64,000 bases of DNA from Tatumella ptyseos ATCC 33301 (GCF_000735525.1 NZ_JMPR01000027.1:90770-154769); one strand, 5' to 3'. Positions 9,261-20,185 are shown, counted from the first letter of the stretch. Numbers and translations are program-made. Notes: a model not told the origin generated them from the sequence alone.

Positions 9261-9644
9261 TCAGCGTGACGGCTGTGACGGCAGGCAGACCAGGATCACC
9301 CCGGTGATGATAAGCCCGATACCCGCCAGTGCGGACAGTGAAAAGTGTTCACCGTGCAATCCGAGCCAGAGGGCTACCCCCCAGACCAGAATATAGCTCA
9401 GGCTCAGTAAGGCATAAGCTTTACTGAGCGCCAGCCGTTTCAGGGCCATAAACCAGCACCCCATCGAGAGAGCATAGCCGAGGAGCCCCGCCAGCAGCAG
9501 CCCGGTGATCATCGGATGATGCAGCATGAAAAGAAGAAGCGCCATCAAATCACCCGCAGGCGGGAGCGATGTCATGGCCTCTTTCATGGCCAGTTGTGCG
9601 CTGCTTACCAGTAATACGCTGAGTATCGCCCAGAAATATCCCAT
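9261..9644 (-). CDS. arnF: Undecaprenyl-phosphate-L-Ara4N flippase subunit ArnF
   Basis: Small four-helix membrane protein of the EmrE-like (SMR/EamA) fold, 127 residues. With ArnE it is proposed to flip undecaprenyl-phosphate-aminoarabinose from the cytoplasmic to the periplasmic face. The protein shows four hydrophobic segments and the family phrase 'GCWFMALKRLALSKAYALLSLSYILVWG' region near residues 61-90. It is the last gene of arnBCADTEF; its ATG at 9644 shares a base with the arnE stop, so translation is coupled. It converges on the CpxA-like kinase. Confidence 0.9.
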   Translation of the reverse strand: MGYFWAILSVLLVSSAQLAMKEAMTSLPPAGDLMALLLFMLHHPMITGLLLAGLLGYALSMGCWFMALKRLALSKAYALLSLSYILVWGVALWLGLHGEHFSLSALAGIGLIITGVILVCLPSQPSR

Positions 9645-9979
9645 CAGATCCCCCGGCTGAGTAACAAAATACCGCCGATAATACAGGCTATACCCAGCCA
9701 GTGACGCCGGCTGACAGGTTCATGCCACAGCCAGCGTGCGGCCAGCGTTATCCAGATAAAATTCATACTTAGCATCGGATAGGCCAGGCCGACGGGCAGG
9801 GTACGAAGTACCTGAAGCCAGAGCAGCATCGCACACCCGAGGCAAAGCATCGCCAGGCCGAGCCACAGGCAGAGATGGCGTAGCACTGGTCGCCCCGTTG
9901 TTCCGGAGGCTGCCTGTTTCTGGCATAACTGTCCCAGACAGCTCAGCACACTGGAGAACAACAGGACGAGGACGGTCAT
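9644..9979 (-). CDS. arnE: Undecaprenyl-phosphate-L-Ara4N flippase subunit ArnE
   Basis: Partner of ArnF, 111 residues, four predicted membrane helices, same EmrE-like fold. Recognisable pieces are an N-terminal '[16 protein letters not shown]' and '[25 protein letters not shown]' spanning about residues 66-90. It lies between arnT (ATGA overlap of four bases) and arnF (one-base overlap), exactly the order known from Salmonella and E. coli. The paired ArnE/ArnF complex is needed to present the lipid-linked sugar to ArnT. Confidence 0.9.
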   Translation of the reverse strand: MTVLVLLFSSVLSCLGQLCQKQAASGTTGRPVLRHLCLWLGLAMLCLGCAMLLWLQVLRTLPVGLAYPMLSMNFIWITLAARWLWHEPVSRRHWLGIACIIGGILLLSRGI

Positions 9980-11616
9980 TTTTGTGGCCCGTATTCTACA
10001 TAGAGCAGACGACCCTGCTGGTAGCTGAAGTCAGGCGCAGGAAGCTGCATCCCGGAAAGACTTTCACCTTTATTGGTTTGCAGAACCATTGAGACACCCT
10101 GGTTGCGATGGTCAGCCAGCCAGGCCGGAAACGCTTCGCGGGTAATAAAGCGGCCTTTGGCATCCGCATAACTCAGGCCATAGGTAAGCTCGCCTTTTTC
10201 ATCATAGAGGTCAATATCCGAACGCTTCAGGTGCCAGGCTATCCCGGAGGCAATCCCCACCCGGTTAGACAGGATATAGCGGCTTGTCGTCAGGTGCGGG
10301 GTCATCTGATCAAGAAAATGCTGAGGCTGTTTGCTGTCCCTGATAGACGTCGGGATCACATATCCCACCAGCAATGCGAGTCCTAAAGGGCACAGCGCGG
10401 CAGCCAGTCGGAGCTTGCCATGACGCAGTAGTGAGAGACCGCCGAACAGTGCCCAGCTCAGAAAAATAGCCAGTGCCAGCAGGAAACGGGTACCTTCCTG
10501 TGGGCGATAGAACGGATGTGACGGCATATGCCAGCTCACCACCAGCAGAAGGATCCCGGTCGCACCGAAAATGAGATTGATCCAGCCATTCGCGTTAATG
10601 GTTCTCCGGGAGGCATTCAGCAGAGCTTTTCCCAGCAGAATGGCCAGCGGAGCAAAGCAGGGCAGGATATAGGTCGGTAATTTCCCTTTCGCGATGCTAA
10701 AGAAGATCAATGGCATAATCACCCATCCAAGCAGGTAAATGGTGCCCGGGTGAGTATGGCGGCCCTGCCAGCCATTTTTCAGTGCCGCTGGCAGATAACC
10801 AAGCCAGGGCAGACAGCCGCCCAGAAGAACAGGCAGATAGTACCAGACCGGGGCTTTATGCTGAGCATCCGGTTCGGCAAACCGCTGAATATGTTCAATC
10901 CAGAAGAAGTAGTGCCAGAAGTCAGGCTCTCTGGCATTGATGGTCAGTGCCCAGGGCAGAGTAATGAGCAGGCAACTCAGTACGGCCAGCGGCCCAAATA
11001 TCAGCACCTCGCGCCAGCGTCGTGTCGTCATGACCCACGGAATAATACTGATCACCGGTACGGCCAGGGCAAGGAAGCCTTTGGTCATAACGCCCAGACC
11101 ACAGGTTACCCCCAGCACCAGGTACCAGGCAGCCCGGCCCCCGGTCGTCGTCGCGGTTGCAGCCCGCCAGAAGCTGACCATCGAAGCCGTCAGGCAGAGC
11201 GCTATCATCGGGTCAAGGACTGCGTAAGTCCCGATGCCATTGACCAGCAGACAGGTCAGATAAATTCCGCCTGAAATAAGGGCCAGTTTTTTATCCCGCC
11301 ACATCAGCCAGGCCAGCCAGCCCGCCAGTAAAGCGCACAGCGATACCGAGAAGACGGAGCCGAAACGCACCGCAAAATTGTTATGACCAAAGATCATCTG
11401 GCTGACATTATTGACCCAGTACCCCATGACTGGCTTCTCAAAATACCGTAATCCCAGAAAATGCGGATCTGCCCAGTGATGTGTGACCAGCATTTCACGG
11501 CTGATTTCAGCATAACGTGACTCATCAGGCTGCCAGAGCGCACGAGTTTGCAGTGGAAACAGATAAAAAAGAGCATACAGCAGTAGCAGGCATACTCCGT
11601 ATTTAGTGGCTTTCAT
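9976..11616 (-). CDS. arnT: Undecaprenyl-phosphate-L-Ara4N lipid A transferase ArnT
   Basis: Inner-membrane GT-C glycosyltransferase that moves L-Ara4N from undecaprenyl phosphate onto lipid A phosphates at the periplasmic face, lowering negative charge and giving polymyxin resistance. The protein has the metal/catalytic loop '[16 protein letters not shown]' near residues 27-42, many membrane helices, '[15 protein letters not shown]', '[17 protein letters not shown]' and a soluble C-terminal domain. I chose the ATG at 11616 ('MKATKYG'); an adjacent ATG at 11619 and a longer in-frame extension into arnD exist, but homologues start here. The Shine-Dalgarno sequence is weak, so coupling to arnD (stop 11 bases away) is likely. 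Confidence 0.93.
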   Translation of the reverse strand: MKATKYGVCLLLLYALFYLFPLQTRALWQPDESRYAEISREMLVTHHWADPHFLGLRYFEKPVMGYWVNNVSQMIFGHNNFAVRFGSVFSVSLCALLAGWLAWLMWRDKKLALISGGIYLTCLLVNGIGTYAVLDPMIALCLTASMVSFWRAATATTTGGRAAWYLVLGVTCGLGVMTKGFLALAVPVISIIPWVMTTRRWREVLIFGPLAVLSCLLITLPWALTINAREPDFWHYFFWIEHIQRFAEPDAQHKAPVWYYLPVLLGGCLPWLGYLPAALKNGWQGRHTHPGTIYLLGWVIMPLIFFSIAKGKLPTYILPCFAPLAILLGKALLNASRRTINANGWINLIFGATGILLLVVSWHMPSHPFYRPQEGTRFLLALAIFLSWALFGGLSLLRHGKLRLAAALCPLGLALLVGYVIPTSIRDSKQPQHFLDQMTPHLTTSRYILSNRVGIASGIAWHLKRSDIDLYDEKGELTYGLSYADAKGRFITREAFPAWLADHRNQGVSMVLQTNKGESLSGMQLPAPDFSYQQGRLLYVEYGPQK

Positions 11617-11626
11617 CATATAAATA

Positions 11627-12520
11627 TTATCGTTGAAGTGACTGACAGCCCAGCCAGCCTTCACGGCCAGGCACATGGCCGCGGACTATTTTGCCGACGG
11701 GCAGCGATGCATCAGTTTCAGGAAGCAATTCACTGAGCGGTACGAACCGGATACCTTCCTTACGGGCAGCAGCCAGCAGGCGGGCAAAATCTTCCCGGTA
11801 TGCAATTCCTTCGACTTCGGCATGGATCGTATAGACAGGGGTACCTTCGTCGTTATGCATCGCATCCAGGATAAAGCGATTGAACCCCTCAGGACGGATA
11901 TCCCGGCCGACAACTTCATCCCAGGTAGGTAAAGTGACCGGGATTTGCACCGTACCCCGGGTACTTTCGTTCAGTTCGGGAAGAAACGGGCCAGTCCCCC
12001 GGCAATCACTGTTATAGCGAAAGCCGAAAGGTTGTTTGGCTTTGACTACCCGCTGGTCAGCCCGCCACCCGGCGACGGCAGAACAGGTCACCTCCGTACC
12101 GGTAATCGCTTCCAGGGCTTCTTTCCCCCGTCGGATCTGTTCAGTGAGCTCTGTCGCTTTCCAGACGCCAGCCCAGGTTTGCCAGGCATGATGATCCCAG
12201 GCATGCAGCCCGGTTTCATGTTCCCCCGCGGCCCTGCGGATAATGCCGGCATTGCCGGTGCCTATCTTCCGGCCCGGCCAGGCCGTTCCGGCCAGCAAAA
12301 TATCCCAGCCATACAGGGAAGGGGCACCTGAACGCAGCATTTTCAGGAAAAAAGCCGGTTTAATCAGGCGCCACAGATGGCGCCCCATATTGTCCGGTCC
12401 GACAGAAAAGAAGAATGATGCACGGATATCTTCCGCGGCCAGCATATCCAGCAGCGCGGGAACCCCCTGGCGGGTGCCCCGCCAGGTGTCAACATCAATG
12501 CGCAGACCGACTTTTTTCAT
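11627..12520 (-). CDS. arnD: 4-deoxy-4-formamido-L-arabinose-phosphoundecaprenol deformylase ArnD
   Basis: NodB-like polysaccharide deacetylase family enzyme, 297 residues, which removes the formyl group from undecaprenyl-phosphate-L-Ara4FN before flipping. The metal-binding start '[12 protein letters not shown]' carries the catalytic Asp pair, and the second motif '[15 protein letters not shown]' supplies the histidines. The C-terminal blocks 'HAEVEGI' and '[10 protein letters not shown]' also fit. It overlaps arnA by four bases (ATGA). It belongs to the middle of the arn operon and needs the lipid-linked product of ArnC. Confidence 0.93.
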   Translation of the reverse strand: MKKVGLRIDVDTWRGTRQGVPALLDMLAAEDIRASFFFSVGPDNMGRHLWRLIKPAFFLKMLRSGAPSLYGWDILLAGTAWPGRKIGTGNAGIIRRAAGEHETGLHAWDHHAWQTWAGVWKATELTEQIRRGKEALEAITGTEVTCSAVAGWRADQRVVKAKQPFGFRYNSDCRGTGPFLPELNESTRGTVQIPVTLPTWDEVVGRDIRPEGFNRFILDAMHNDEGTPVYTIHAEVEGIAYREDFARLLAAARKEGIRFVPLSELLPETDASLPVGKIVRGHVPGREGWLGCQSLQR

Positions 12521-14499
12521 CGGGTCTTTTCCGGTGTTGTGACCGTATTGAGGAAGAAGTCGAGCGTCTCTTCAACCGTCTTCTCCATTCCGATGGCGGG
12601 TGTCCAGCTAAGCAGCCGTTGGGCGTTACGGATATTCGGTTTTCTGTGCTCAACGTCCTGATAACCTTTACCGTAGTAGCTGCTGCTTTCGATATCACGG
12701 TATCCGGCAAACGGCGGGAATTGTTTACGCAGCGGGTGACGTTCAAAGCAGCGGTAAAGCATTTCGGCCAGTTCGCGGATGCTGGCTTCATTTTCCGGGT
12801 TACCGATGTTAATGATCTGACCGTCGCAGTTACCCTGTTTATTTTCGATAATGCGGAACAGGGCTTCAATACCGTCAGCGATGTCGGTGAAGCAGCGTTT
12901 CTGGCGTCCGCCATCAACCAGTTTAATCGGTGAGCCTTCCACCAGATTCAGTATCAACTGAGTGATGGCACGGGAACTCCCGATCCTTGCTGAGTTGAGG
13001 CTGTCGAGGCGCGGACCCATCCAGTTAAACGGACGGAACAACGTAAAGCGCAGTCCTTCTTTTTCGCCATAGGCCCAGATAACCCGATCCAGCAGTTGTT
13101 TTGAGACCGAATAAATCCAGCGCTGTTTATTGATGGGGCCGACCACCAGATTAGAGCTGTCTTCGTCGAACGTTTCATCCGTGCACATGCCATAGACTTC
13201 GGAAGTGGATGGGAAAATGATCCGTTTTTTATATTTCACACAGCCACGGATAATTTTGAGGTTCTCTTCGAAATCCAGTTCAAATACCCGTAAAGGGTTA
13301 CGCGTATATTCGACCGGCGTGGCAATGGCCACCAGTGGCAGAATGACATCACATTTTTTGATGTGATAGTCGATCCATTCGGTGTGGATCGTAATATCAC
13401 CTTCGACAAAATGGAAACGCTCATTACCAAGAAAACGGCTGACCGCATCTGAGCCGATGTCCATGCCAAAGACTTCATAGTTGTCATCTTTCAGCAGGCG
13501 CTCGGTCAGATGATTACCGATAAAGCCGTTAACACCCAGGATAAGTACCCGGGTGCGTTTTTTCTGTGCCACGACCGGCTGAGTACTGATCAGCGAGCCC
13601 TCGGTCAGGCCTAATGGACGTACGAGTTCGCGGCCCTGCATATAGACGCTTTGTTCGGTCTGACCGGTCACTATCTCCAGCGCGCCCTGACCACAGGCAA
13701 TCACCAGCGGAGAGACGGACAACACCTGGCCCGGCCTCGCCGCAGGTAAATCGGTATGTACCCGTGATTTCCAGACGATAAATTTAGTATTGCCGACATA
13801 ACTGAACGCCCCCGGCCAGGGCTCACTGACGGCTCGTACCAGATTATGTAAGACCGTCGCGGGCTGAGTCCAGTCAAGACGACCATCTTCCGGTGTCCTG
13901 CGGCCAACGTAAGTTGCCTGGTGTTCATCCTGGGGGGATAGCGTGACATTCCCCTGGCTGATGGCGGGCAGAGTCGCCTGAAGCAGCTCACGAGCGGCTT
14001 GTGTCAGTTTTTTATGCAGTCGCAGTGCATCATCACTGTCGGCAATCGCGACCCTTTGCTGAGAGACAATACCGCCGGCATCCGCACGTTTCACCATTTT
14101 ATGTAATGTCACACCGGTTTCTGTTTCACCATTGACCAGCACCCAGTTCAGTGGCGCGCGTCCGCGGTAACGGGGCAGCAGGGAGCCATGCAGATTATAG
14201 GCACCTGCCGGAGGTATACTCAGGATCTCCTCTGAGAGCAAATCCCGGTAATAGAAAGAAAAGATAATGTCCGGGGCGCTTTCGCGAAGCCTTTCCACCC
14301 ATAACGGATGATTCACGTTGTCAGGTGAGAACACAGGGATGTTATGTTCAGCCGCAAGGTGTGCAACAGAACCGTAAAAATGATTTTCGGACGGATTATC
14401 CAGGTGTGTAAAGATGGCTGTAATATCGAACCCGGCTTCAATCAGCGCTTCGACGCCCACACATCCCATGTCATGATAAGCAAAGACGACAGCTTTCAT
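12517..14499 (-). CDS. arnA: Bifunctional UDP-L-Ara4N formyltransferase/UDP-glucuronate decarboxylase ArnA
   Basis: Two fused enzymes in 660 residues. Residues about 1-304 are the 10-formyl-THF-dependent formyltransferase with catalytic Asn102, His104 and Asp140 ('[18 protein letters not shown]', 'RADAGG'). Residues about 315-660 are the NAD-dependent decarboxylase, a short-chain dehydrogenase with '[12 protein letters not shown]' for nucleotide binding, 'STSEVYGM' and the catalytic YxxxK in 'YSVSKQLLD'. ArnA makes the keto-sugar substrate of ArnB and formylates its product. It overlaps arnC by one base (TAATG) and arnD by four. Confidence 0.95.
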   Translation of the reverse strand: MKAVVFAYHDMGCVGVEALIEAGFDITAIFTHLDNPSENHFYGSVAHLAAEHNIPVFSPDNVNHPLWVERLRESAPDIIFSFYYRDLLSEEILSIPPAGAYNLHGSLLPRYRGRAPLNWVLVNGETETGVTLHKMVKRADAGGIVSQQRVAIADSDDALRLHKKLTQAARELLQATLPAISQGNVTLSPQDEHQATYVGRRTPEDGRLDWTQPATVLHNLVRAVSEPWPGAFSYVGNTKFIVWKSRVHTDLPAARPGQVLSVSPLVIACGQGALEIVTGQTEQSVYMQGRELVRPLGLTEGSLISTQPVVAQKKRTRVLILGVNGFIGNHLTERLLKDDNYEVFGMDIGSDAVSRFLGNERFHFVEGDITIHTEWIDYHIKKCDVILPLVAIATPVEYTRNPLRVFELDFEENLKIIRGCVKYKKRIIFPSTSEVYGMCTDETFDEDSSNLVVGPINKQRWIYSVSKQLLDRVIWAYGEKEGLRFTLFRPFNWMGPRLDSLNSARIGSSRAITQLILNLVEGSPIKLVDGGRQKRCFTDIADGIEALFRIIENKQGNCDGQIINIGNPENEASIRELAEMLYRCFERHPLRKQFPPFAGYRDIESSSYYGKGYQDVEHRKPNIRNAQRLLSWTPAIGMEKTVEETLDFFLNTVTTPEKTR

Positions 14500-15479
14500 T
14501 ATAATTGATCCTCATTAGTTGACGAAGTTGCGTGATTAACGACACGCTGTACGAAATAACGCGGGCGGGCACGGACATCGCTGTAGATCCTGCCGATATA
14601 TTCACCCAGCAATCCCATACCAATAAATTGTGCGCCGATAAAAATGAATAACACGGCGAACAGCGTGAAAACCCCTTCAGCGGCCCAGTGAGCACCAAAA
14701 ATCAGTCTCAGTACCACCAGCAGAAATGCGAACAGGAAGCCTGAACAGGCGATAAGTGCTCCAACCACACTGAGCATTCGCAGTGGCGTGGTCGTAAGAC
14801 AGGTCACCAGGTCATACATCAGGTTTATCAGGCGCATAAAGCTATATTTTGAGGTGCCGTGTTCACGTTCCGCATGATGAACCGGGATCTCGGTGGTGTG
14901 ACGGGCGAAGGTATTAGCCAGAATGGGGATAAAGGTACTGCGCTCCTGACAATGCAGCATGGCTTCCACGATAGGACGCCGGTAGGCCCGCAGCATGCAA
15001 CCATAATCCCCCATCGCTTTACCGGTGGTACTTTGAATAAGCCGGTTGATCATCCGTGAGGCAATTTTTCTGAACGGGCTATCCTGACGGTTTTGCCGAA
15101 CTGTCCCGACGACGTCATAGCCCTGCCGTGCGGCGTCGACCAGGGCGGGGATCTCTTCCGGCGGATTCTGCAGGTCAGCATCCAGTGTGACAATCAGGTC
15201 ACCGGTAACATAGCTGAAGCCTGCCATAATGGCGGAGTGTTGCCCGTAGTTACGATTCAGCAGGATGGCAACGATGTGACTGTCAACCGCTTCCGCAGCG
15301 TCAATAATCTGTTGTGCTGAGTTATCGCTGCTACCGTCATCAATAAGCAGGATCTCATACCCGGTGTTCAGCTGCCGGCAGGCAGCGGTGGTCCGGGAAA
15401 TCAGGTCAGGCAGACTCTCCTGCTCATTATAAACAGGTATCACGACAGAAACTTTATTCACAGGGGTTGGTGTTCGCAT
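14499..15479 (-). CDS. arnC: Undecaprenyl-phosphate 4-deoxy-4-formamido-L-arabinose transferase ArnC
   Basis: Family 2 glycosyltransferase of 326 residues that loads L-Ara4FN from UDP onto undecaprenyl phosphate at the cytoplasmic face of the inner membrane. The GT-A domain shows '[15 protein letters not shown]', '[11 protein letters not shown]' and the metal-binding '[12 protein letters not shown]'. Two hydrophobic segments near the C-terminus (about 232-300) anchor it. It follows arnB with a single base between stop and start, so the two are coupled. Confidence 0.94.
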   Translation of the reverse strand: MRTPTPVNKVSVVIPVYNEQESLPDLISRTTAACRQLNTGYEILLIDDGSSDNSAQQIIDAAEAVDSHIVAILLNRNYGQHSAIMAGFSYVTGDLIVTLDADLQNPPEEIPALVDAARQGYDVVGTVRQNRQDSPFRKIASRMINRLIQSTTGKAMGDYGCMLRAYRRPIVEAMLHCQERSTFIPILANTFARHTTEIPVHHAEREHGTSKYSFMRLINLMYDLVTCLTTTPLRMLSVVGALIACSGFLFAFLLVVLRLIFGAHWAAEGVFTLFAVLFIFIGAQFIGMGLLGEYIGRIYSDVRARPRYFVQRVVNHATSSTNEDQL

Positions 15480-15480
15480 C

Positions 15481-16620
15481 TTACATCCCGGTAATTTCTT
15501 TAATGGCAGTAATCACCCGATGGCAATCACCATCGGTCATGTCCGGAAACAGAGGAATGGAGCAAATACGATCGCTATTCCATTCGGTCGCCGGCAAATG
15601 CAGGTCAGGGAATTTTTCACGGTAATATTTCTGTGTGTGAACAGCGCGGAAATGCATACCGGTACCGATATTCCGGTCCTTCAGTTGTTGCATAAACTGA
15701 TCACGAGTCACTCCGCAGCGGGCTTCATCAACCCGCAATACAAATAAATGCCAGGCGTGCTGGTGAGGCCAGGCGGGCAGGGCCAAAGGTAATACAGGGG
15801 CATCTGTGAAGGCTTCACGATAACAGGCAGCAATTTCCGCCCTGCGGTTATTGATAGCGGAAAGTTTACTCAGCTGGTTCAGGGCAATTGCGGCCTGAAT
15901 ATCGGTCAGGTTGTATTTAAAACCCGGGGTAATGACTTCAGCTTGCGGTTTGCGCCCCAGGGTTTCCCTGTCAAAGGCATCGACGCCCAGGCCATGGAAT
16001 TTCAGCGTTCGTATGCGGGCTGCCAGTGCATCATCGTCGGTAACCACCATGCCGCCTTCCGCACAGGTCACATTTTTAATCGCATGGAATGAGAAAATAG
16101 CGGTAGCATGGTGACCGGTATGATGGCCTTTGTAGTAACATCCGGTGGCATGTGCAGCATCTTCGATAACCAGCAGATCATGCCGGCGCGCCACTTCATA
16201 GATGGCATCAGAGTCAACAGGAGCACCTGCATAATGAACCGGGATAATCGCCCGGGTCTGTGGGGTGATAGCGGCTTCTATCGCAGCGGCCGTGACCATG
16301 AGGGTATCGGGATCGATATCCACCATCACCGGTGTTGCCCCCACTAATGAGATCATATTGGCAGTAGAAACCCAGGTCAGCGAAGGTGTAATCACTTCGT
16401 CACCCGGACCAATATTCGCCGCCATCAGAGTGATATGCATTCCGCCAGTCGCTGAACTGACGGCAATAGCATGTTTTGTTCCCGTAAGCCGGCTGAACTC
16501 TGCTTCAAGCTCCTGATTTTTCGGGCCGGTAGTTATCCATCCGGACCGGAGTACCTCACGAATAGCATCGATATCCTGTTCATCCAGAGAAGGACGTGAA
16601 AAAGGAATAAAATCAGTCAT
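15481..16620 (-). CDS. arnB: UDP-4-amino-4-deoxy-L-arabinose--oxoglutarate aminotransferase ArnB
   Basis: PLP-dependent aminotransferase of the DegT/DnrJ/EryC1 family, 379 residues, first gene of the arn operon. It transfers an amino group from glutamate to the UDP-4-keto-pentose made by ArnA. The PLP-binding lysine is Lys182 in '[14 protein letters not shown]'; '[10 protein letters not shown]' holds the ring-stacking Asp/His and 'SATGGMH' the phosphate site. Its promoter should lie in the long upstream gap, where a PmrA-like box is seen about 310 bases away. Confidence 0.95.
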   Translation of the reverse strand: MTDFIPFSRPSLDEQDIDAIREVLRSGWITTGPKNQELEAEFSRLTGTKHAIAVSSATGGMHITLMAANIGPGDEVITPSLTWVSTANMISLVGATPVMVDIDPDTLMVTAAAIEAAITPQTRAIIPVHYAGAPVDSDAIYEVARRHDLLVIEDAAHATGCYYKGHHTGHHATAIFSFHAIKNVTCAEGGMVVTDDDALAARIRTLKFHGLGVDAFDRETLGRKPQAEVITPGFKYNLTDIQAAIALNQLSKLSAINNRRAEIAACYREAFTDAPVLPLALPAWPHQHAWHLFVLRVDEARCGVTRDQFMQQLKDRNIGTGMHFRAVHTQKYYREKFPDLHLPATEWNSDRICSIPLFPDMTDGDCHRVITAIKEITGM

Positions 16621-16929
16621 AAAGTGTCCTGGTATTAAAATATGAACCGGTCAGCAGGGCGACGTATTTCTTTAATAAAAGGGCACATAGCAAGCTAAGC
16701 GAGCAGTCATGCCTGAAAGAAATAGTTCCTGAACAGATATGTATGATGGTTCAACGAAATACAGAGTAATTCCCCGTGTATTTTACTCAGGTTAAGAGAA
16801 TTATACAGAGGAAAAGTTCCGGTTAAACAGAATATATATTTAAATTATTTCATGAAAGTATAATCATTAAATTTTCTTAAAGTTGTCTGGTCGGAGAATG
16901 TTTAATAAAACATAAACAAGCATAAAAAA

Positions 16930-16946
16930 CTTAAGGTGAAATTAAA
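16930..16946 (-). promoter_or_regulatory. PmrA-box-like direct repeat upstream of arnB
   Basis: Read on the minus strand, TTTAAT-TTCAC-CTTAAG matches the PmrA consensus YTTAAK-N5-YTTAAK at every position, including the five-base spacer. It points toward the arn operon, which PmrA is known to activate in Salmonella. The distance to the arnB start is about 310 bases, longer than usual, so either the leader is long or this is not the operative site. TATGTT and TTTTAT downstream are possible -10 elements. Confidence 0.5.
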
Positions 16947-17204
16947 CGAATGATAACAACTGATAAAAAAACACATTATAAGACTTGCAGGTTTTATTCT
17001 TTGGTCTAGCAAATTCCCGGCAGCATAAGGAAATAGTTTCAGTCTCAGGGAAAGAGGACATAATTTCTCATACTTTTTTATAACTGTATCTGTTCGTAAG
17101 CCATTAACCGTAGTCACAGAGGGTGACTCTCATACTTCCCGGGGGGCGTGCGGGCTGACCGGCATCTGACGGACTCCATAACCCCGTTAACTCATGTGCA
17201 GTAA

Positions 17205-17238
17205 GCTTGCGGCGTATTCCGAAAGATACGCCGCGAGC
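17205..17238 (+). terminator. Strong isolated hairpin in the arnB-crr gap
   Basis: A 13-bp stem (one G-T pair) encloses an 8-base loop TCCGAAAG; the core GCGGCGTAT / ATACGCCGC is perfect. On the plus strand it is followed by GACTGCTCTTTTTC, so a weak T-run begins seven bases after the stem. It could be the 3' end of a small RNA transcribed rightward, but no promoter is assigned. Confidence 0.35.
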
Positions 17239-17753
17239 GACTGCTCTTTTTCAAATGTGCACGGGGACGTTGTGAAGTAAGAAAAATACAGATTACGTTA
17301 GCCGCTGATGAATTTATTACGATGCATGATTTCGCAATGCGTCATCTTACCCACAAAGTGATAGTGCTGAGGGCTAGTGAAAGACGTTACTGTAATTTTC
17401 TGAGCCTTTAATAGCTCTGTCCTTTGCCCTGAGGATACTGATTAGGAGTAAATTAATTTATTGTTATCTAAGAAGAGCTGCGTTGCCGATGGGATGAAAA
17501 CGTGCTGGAGATGAACTCTGTTTTTATTTTTACTGGTTTATATGACCTTTTTTGATAATTATTTCAGGTTGTATCATTACATTATAGTTAATAACGAAAA
17601 ACTCTCGGAGAGTATTTTCGGCGAGCTTCAGAAAAAACAAAGTGTTAACTATTACCGTTATTACCGTGGAGGGGAGGGAATACCTTTCCAATTAAAATTG
17701 TTTCATTAAGATTGAGAAAGTGTGTGGGGTTGTAAAGGCCCTCTGTAACAGAC

Positions 17754-17791
17754 TAAAAAAAACGCCAGCAGGGATACTCCCTGACTGGCGT
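17754..17791 (-). terminator. Rho-independent terminator after crr
   Basis: On the minus strand, ACGCCAG-T-CAGGG pairs with CCCTG-C-TGGCGT around a short AGTAT loop and is followed by a run of eight T. It lies 20 bases beyond the crr stop and should end the ptsHI-crr transcript. Confidence 0.9.
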
Positions 17792-17811
17792 CTGTGACTG
17801 ACCCGGAGAGA

Positions 17812-18315
17812 TTATTTTCTGATACGGATGACAGGGGTCTCACCGGCAACGACCTGACCGGACAGTTTCACCAGTTCACGGATCTCATCCATATTAGAAA
17901 TCACCACCGGAGTCAGTGTTGATTTGGCCTTTTCTTCGAGAAAAGGCAAATCGAATTCGAGCACGATATCGCCTTTCTTAACTTTCTGCCCTTCTGAAGC
18001 AATGCGTGTAAACCCTTCACCTTTGAGCTCGACGGTGTCGATACCAAAGTGGACAAACAGTTCAATACCGTTATCGGACTCGATAGAAAAAGCATGGTTT
18101 GTTTCAAAAATTTTACCGATAGTGCCATCTACCGGGGCAACAATTGTGCTTCCGTTCGGCCGAATGGCCACACCGTCACCGACAATTTTCTCTGCAAACA
18201 CCACATCAGGAACATCTTCGATGTTTACAATTTCGCCGGACAGTGGAGCGACTATATCGATAGTACCGGAGGTACTCTCAGATTTCTCGCCGAATAATTT
18301 AGAAAACAATCCCAT
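17812..18315 (-). CDS. crr: PTS glucose-specific enzyme IIA (EIIA-Glc)
   Basis: Cytoplasmic phosphocarrier of 167 residues. It accepts phosphate from HPr and passes it to the glucose IIBC, and regulates adenylate cyclase and non-PTS permeases. The phosphorylated residue is His89 ('ELFVHFGIDTVEL') with the supporting His74 ('FETNHAFSIES'). 'APLSGEIVNIEDVPDVVFAE' and 'STLTPVVISNMDEI' are near-identical to E. coli. It is the last gene of ptsH-ptsI-crr, 42 bases after ptsI, and is followed by a clear terminator. Confidence 0.97.
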   Translation of the reverse strand: MGLFSKLFGEKSESTSGTIDIVAPLSGEIVNIEDVPDVVFAEKIVGDGVAIRPNGSTIVAPVDGTIGKIFETNHAFSIESDNGIELFVHFGIDTVELKGEGFTRIASEGQKVKKGDIVLEFDLPFLEEKAKSTLTPVVISNMDEIRELVKLSGQVVAGETPVIRIRK

Positions 18316-18357
18316 GATCTTCTCCTGAGCAGTAATTTTGGGCCCGCGTATGGCTGA

Positions 18358-20085
18358 TTAGCAGAGTGTCTTTTCTTTGATGAACTGGTCAACCAGTGTC
18401 ATCAAATCGTCCGCGGTCGGCTGTTCCAGTGCCTGTTCTGCTAATGCTTTCGCATCCTCAAAATTAGTATTGCGAATAATTTTTTTGATACGTGGAATTG
18501 AAATGGCACTCATACTGAATTCGTCCAGCCCCATTCCCAGTAATAATAGTGTAGCACGTTCATCACCGGCCAGTTCACCACACATCCCTGTCCATTTACC
18601 TTCAGCATGGGATGCATCGATAACCTGCCTGATAAGGCCCAGAACAGAAGGGCTCATCGGATTGTACAGGTGAGAAATTCTATCATTACCACGATCCACC
18701 GCCAGAGTATACTGGGTCAGATCGTTGGTGCCGATACTGAAGAAGTCGACTTCTTTCGCCAGATGGCGCGCAATCACGGCAGATGCCGGCGTTTCTACCA
18801 TAATTCCGATTTCTATATTTTCGTCGAAACTTTTACCTTCGTCACGTAATTGTGTTTTCAGCAGTTCAATTTCGTTTTTAAGAAACCGGACTTCTTCCAC
18901 CGAGATAATCATCGGGAACATGATACGCAGTTTACCGAAATCGGATGCACGTAAAATGGCGCGTAATTGAGCATGCAATATCTCTTTACGATCCATCGCA
19001 ATACGGATAGCACGCCAGCCGAGGAACGGGTTATCTTCTTTCGGCAGGTTCATATAAGGCAGGTCTTTATCACCACCGATATCCATGGTACGTACAATCA
19101 CAGCTTGTTGTCCCATCGCTTCCGCGACGGCTTTATAGGCCGCAAATTGTTCCTCTTCTGTGGGCAGAGATTCACGATCCATAAACAGGAACTCGGTACG
19201 GTAAAGTCCGACACCTTCTGCGCCGTTACGCTCAGCACCGGCCACATCCCGCACCGTACCGATGTTGGCACAAACTTCCACCTGATGACCATCAAGAGTA
19301 ATGGCGGGCAAATCTTTCAGCTTCGCCATTTCGGCTTTTTCACTGAGATATTGCTCCTGTACATCGCGCAGTTCGGCAATAACTTCAGCCGTCGGATTGA
19401 TATACACCTGGTTGCTGACACCATCCAGGATCAGATAATCGCCGTTATTCACCTCGCGGGTGATACTGCCTGTCCCGACAATGGCAGGAAGCTCCAGAGA
19501 GCGAGCCATAATGGAGGTATGGGAGGTCCGTCCGCCCAGGTCAGTGATAAAACCGAGCACTTTTTGCAGGTTCAACTGAGCTGTTTCTGAAGGGGTCAGG
19601 TCTTTGGCGACCAGAATAGATTCTTCACTGATAGCACTGAGGTCGACAATCGTTAAGCCGAGAATATTTTGCAGCAGCCGTTTACCGATATCACGCACAT
19701 CAGCCGCTCGCTCTTTCAGATACTCATCATCAAGTTCTTCCAGCGCAGTGGCCTGGTCTTCAATCACCGCCTGCACAGCCGCATCGGCTGACTGATGGTC
19801 TTTCTTAATAAGGTCAATAATTTCCTGCTCAAGCTCTTCATCTTCCAGCAGCATGATATGACCTTCGAAGATCGCTTCTTTTTCAGGGCCGAACGTCTCG
19901 CCAGCCTTTATTTTAATGGCCGCCAGCTGCGTAGCGGCTTTACTGCGGCCTTCAAGGAAACGAGCAACTTCTGATTCAACCTGATCATCGGCAATTTTTT
20001 TCTGATTGATGACGATCTCATCTTCTTTCAGCAGCAGAGCTTTACCGAAAGCGATACCGGGTGATGCGAGAATGCCTGAAATCAT
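18358..20085 (-). CDS. ptsI: Phosphoenolpyruvate-protein phosphotransferase (enzyme I)
   Basis: Enzyme I takes phosphate from PEP and passes it to HPr. From the ATG at 20085 the protein has 575 residues, the same as in E. coli, and begins '[14 protein letters not shown]'; TAAGG lies just upstream. An upstream in-frame ATG would add nine residues not found in homologues. The phosphohistidine lies in '[18 protein letters not shown]', and the C-terminal PEP-binding domain has '[12 protein letters not shown]', '[19 protein letters not shown]' and the active Cys in '[11 protein letters not shown]'. Confidence 0.97.
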   Translation of the reverse strand: MISGILASPGIAFGKALLLKEDEIVINQKKIADDQVESEVARFLEGRSKAATQLAAIKIKAGETFGPEKEAIFEGHIMLLEDEELEQEIIDLIKKDHQSADAAVQAVIEDQATALEELDDEYLKERAADVRDIGKRLLQNILGLTIVDLSAISEESILVAKDLTPSETAQLNLQKVLGFITDLGGRTSHTSIMARSLELPAIVGTGSITREVNNGDYLILDGVSNQVYINPTAEVIAELRDVQEQYLSEKAEMAKLKDLPAITLDGHQVEVCANIGTVRDVAGAERNGAEGVGLYRTEFLFMDRESLPTEEEQFAAYKAVAEAMGQQAVIVRTMDIGGDKDLPYMNLPKEDNPFLGWRAIRIAMDRKEILHAQLRAILRASDFGKLRIMFPMIISVEEVRFLKNEIELLKTQLRDEGKSFDENIEIGIMVETPASAVIARHLAKEVDFFSIGTNDLTQYTLAVDRGNDRISHLYNPMSPSVLGLIRQVIDASHAEGKWTGMCGELAGDERATLLLLGMGLDEFSMSAISIPRIKKIIRNTNFEDAKALAEQALEQPTADDLMTLVDQFIKEKTLC

Positions 20086-20166
20086 AACCTTACCTTTAAG
20101 TACGATGGCCAAAAAGAATGACGGTATGCCATTTTCCGTAATCAGTGTAATCTACGGAAGCAATAA

Positions 20167-20185
20167 CGCGGACATGTTGTCCGCG
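20167..20185 (-). other. Small hairpin in the ptsH-ptsI intergenic region
   Basis: CGCGGACA and TGTCCGCG form an 8-bp perfect stem around a 3-base loop in the 157-base gap between ptsH and ptsI, which is longer than in E. coli. There is no T-run on either side, so it is more likely an mRNA stability or processing element than a terminator. Confidence 0.4.

Larger units (their letters stand above)
16621..17753 (+). other. Gene-free, AT-rich stretch between arnB and crr
   Basis: About 1.1 kb without a convincing gene on either strand. The longest open frames are near 70 codons and show no recognisable protein or good start. It must hold the arn promoter: a PmrA-like box is at 16930-16946, and TATAAT on the minus strand at 16800-16805 is a second possible -10. 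A GC-rich hairpin is at 17205-17238. E. coli has pdxK and yfeK in the corresponding cysM-crr interval, and I see no remnant of either. Confidence 0.6.

Noticed and set aside
10750-11274. 174-codon plus-strand frame inside arnT
   Set aside because: Antisense shadow of a conserved membrane protein gene; no ribosome site and no protein features.
16866-16881. ATTAAA...CTTAAA as a second PmrA box
   Set aside because: The repeats are ten bases apart start to start, not the eleven required by the PmrA consensus.
18967-19590. 207-codon plus-strand frame inside ptsI
   Set aside because: Antisense to ptsI, whose product is full length and highly conserved.
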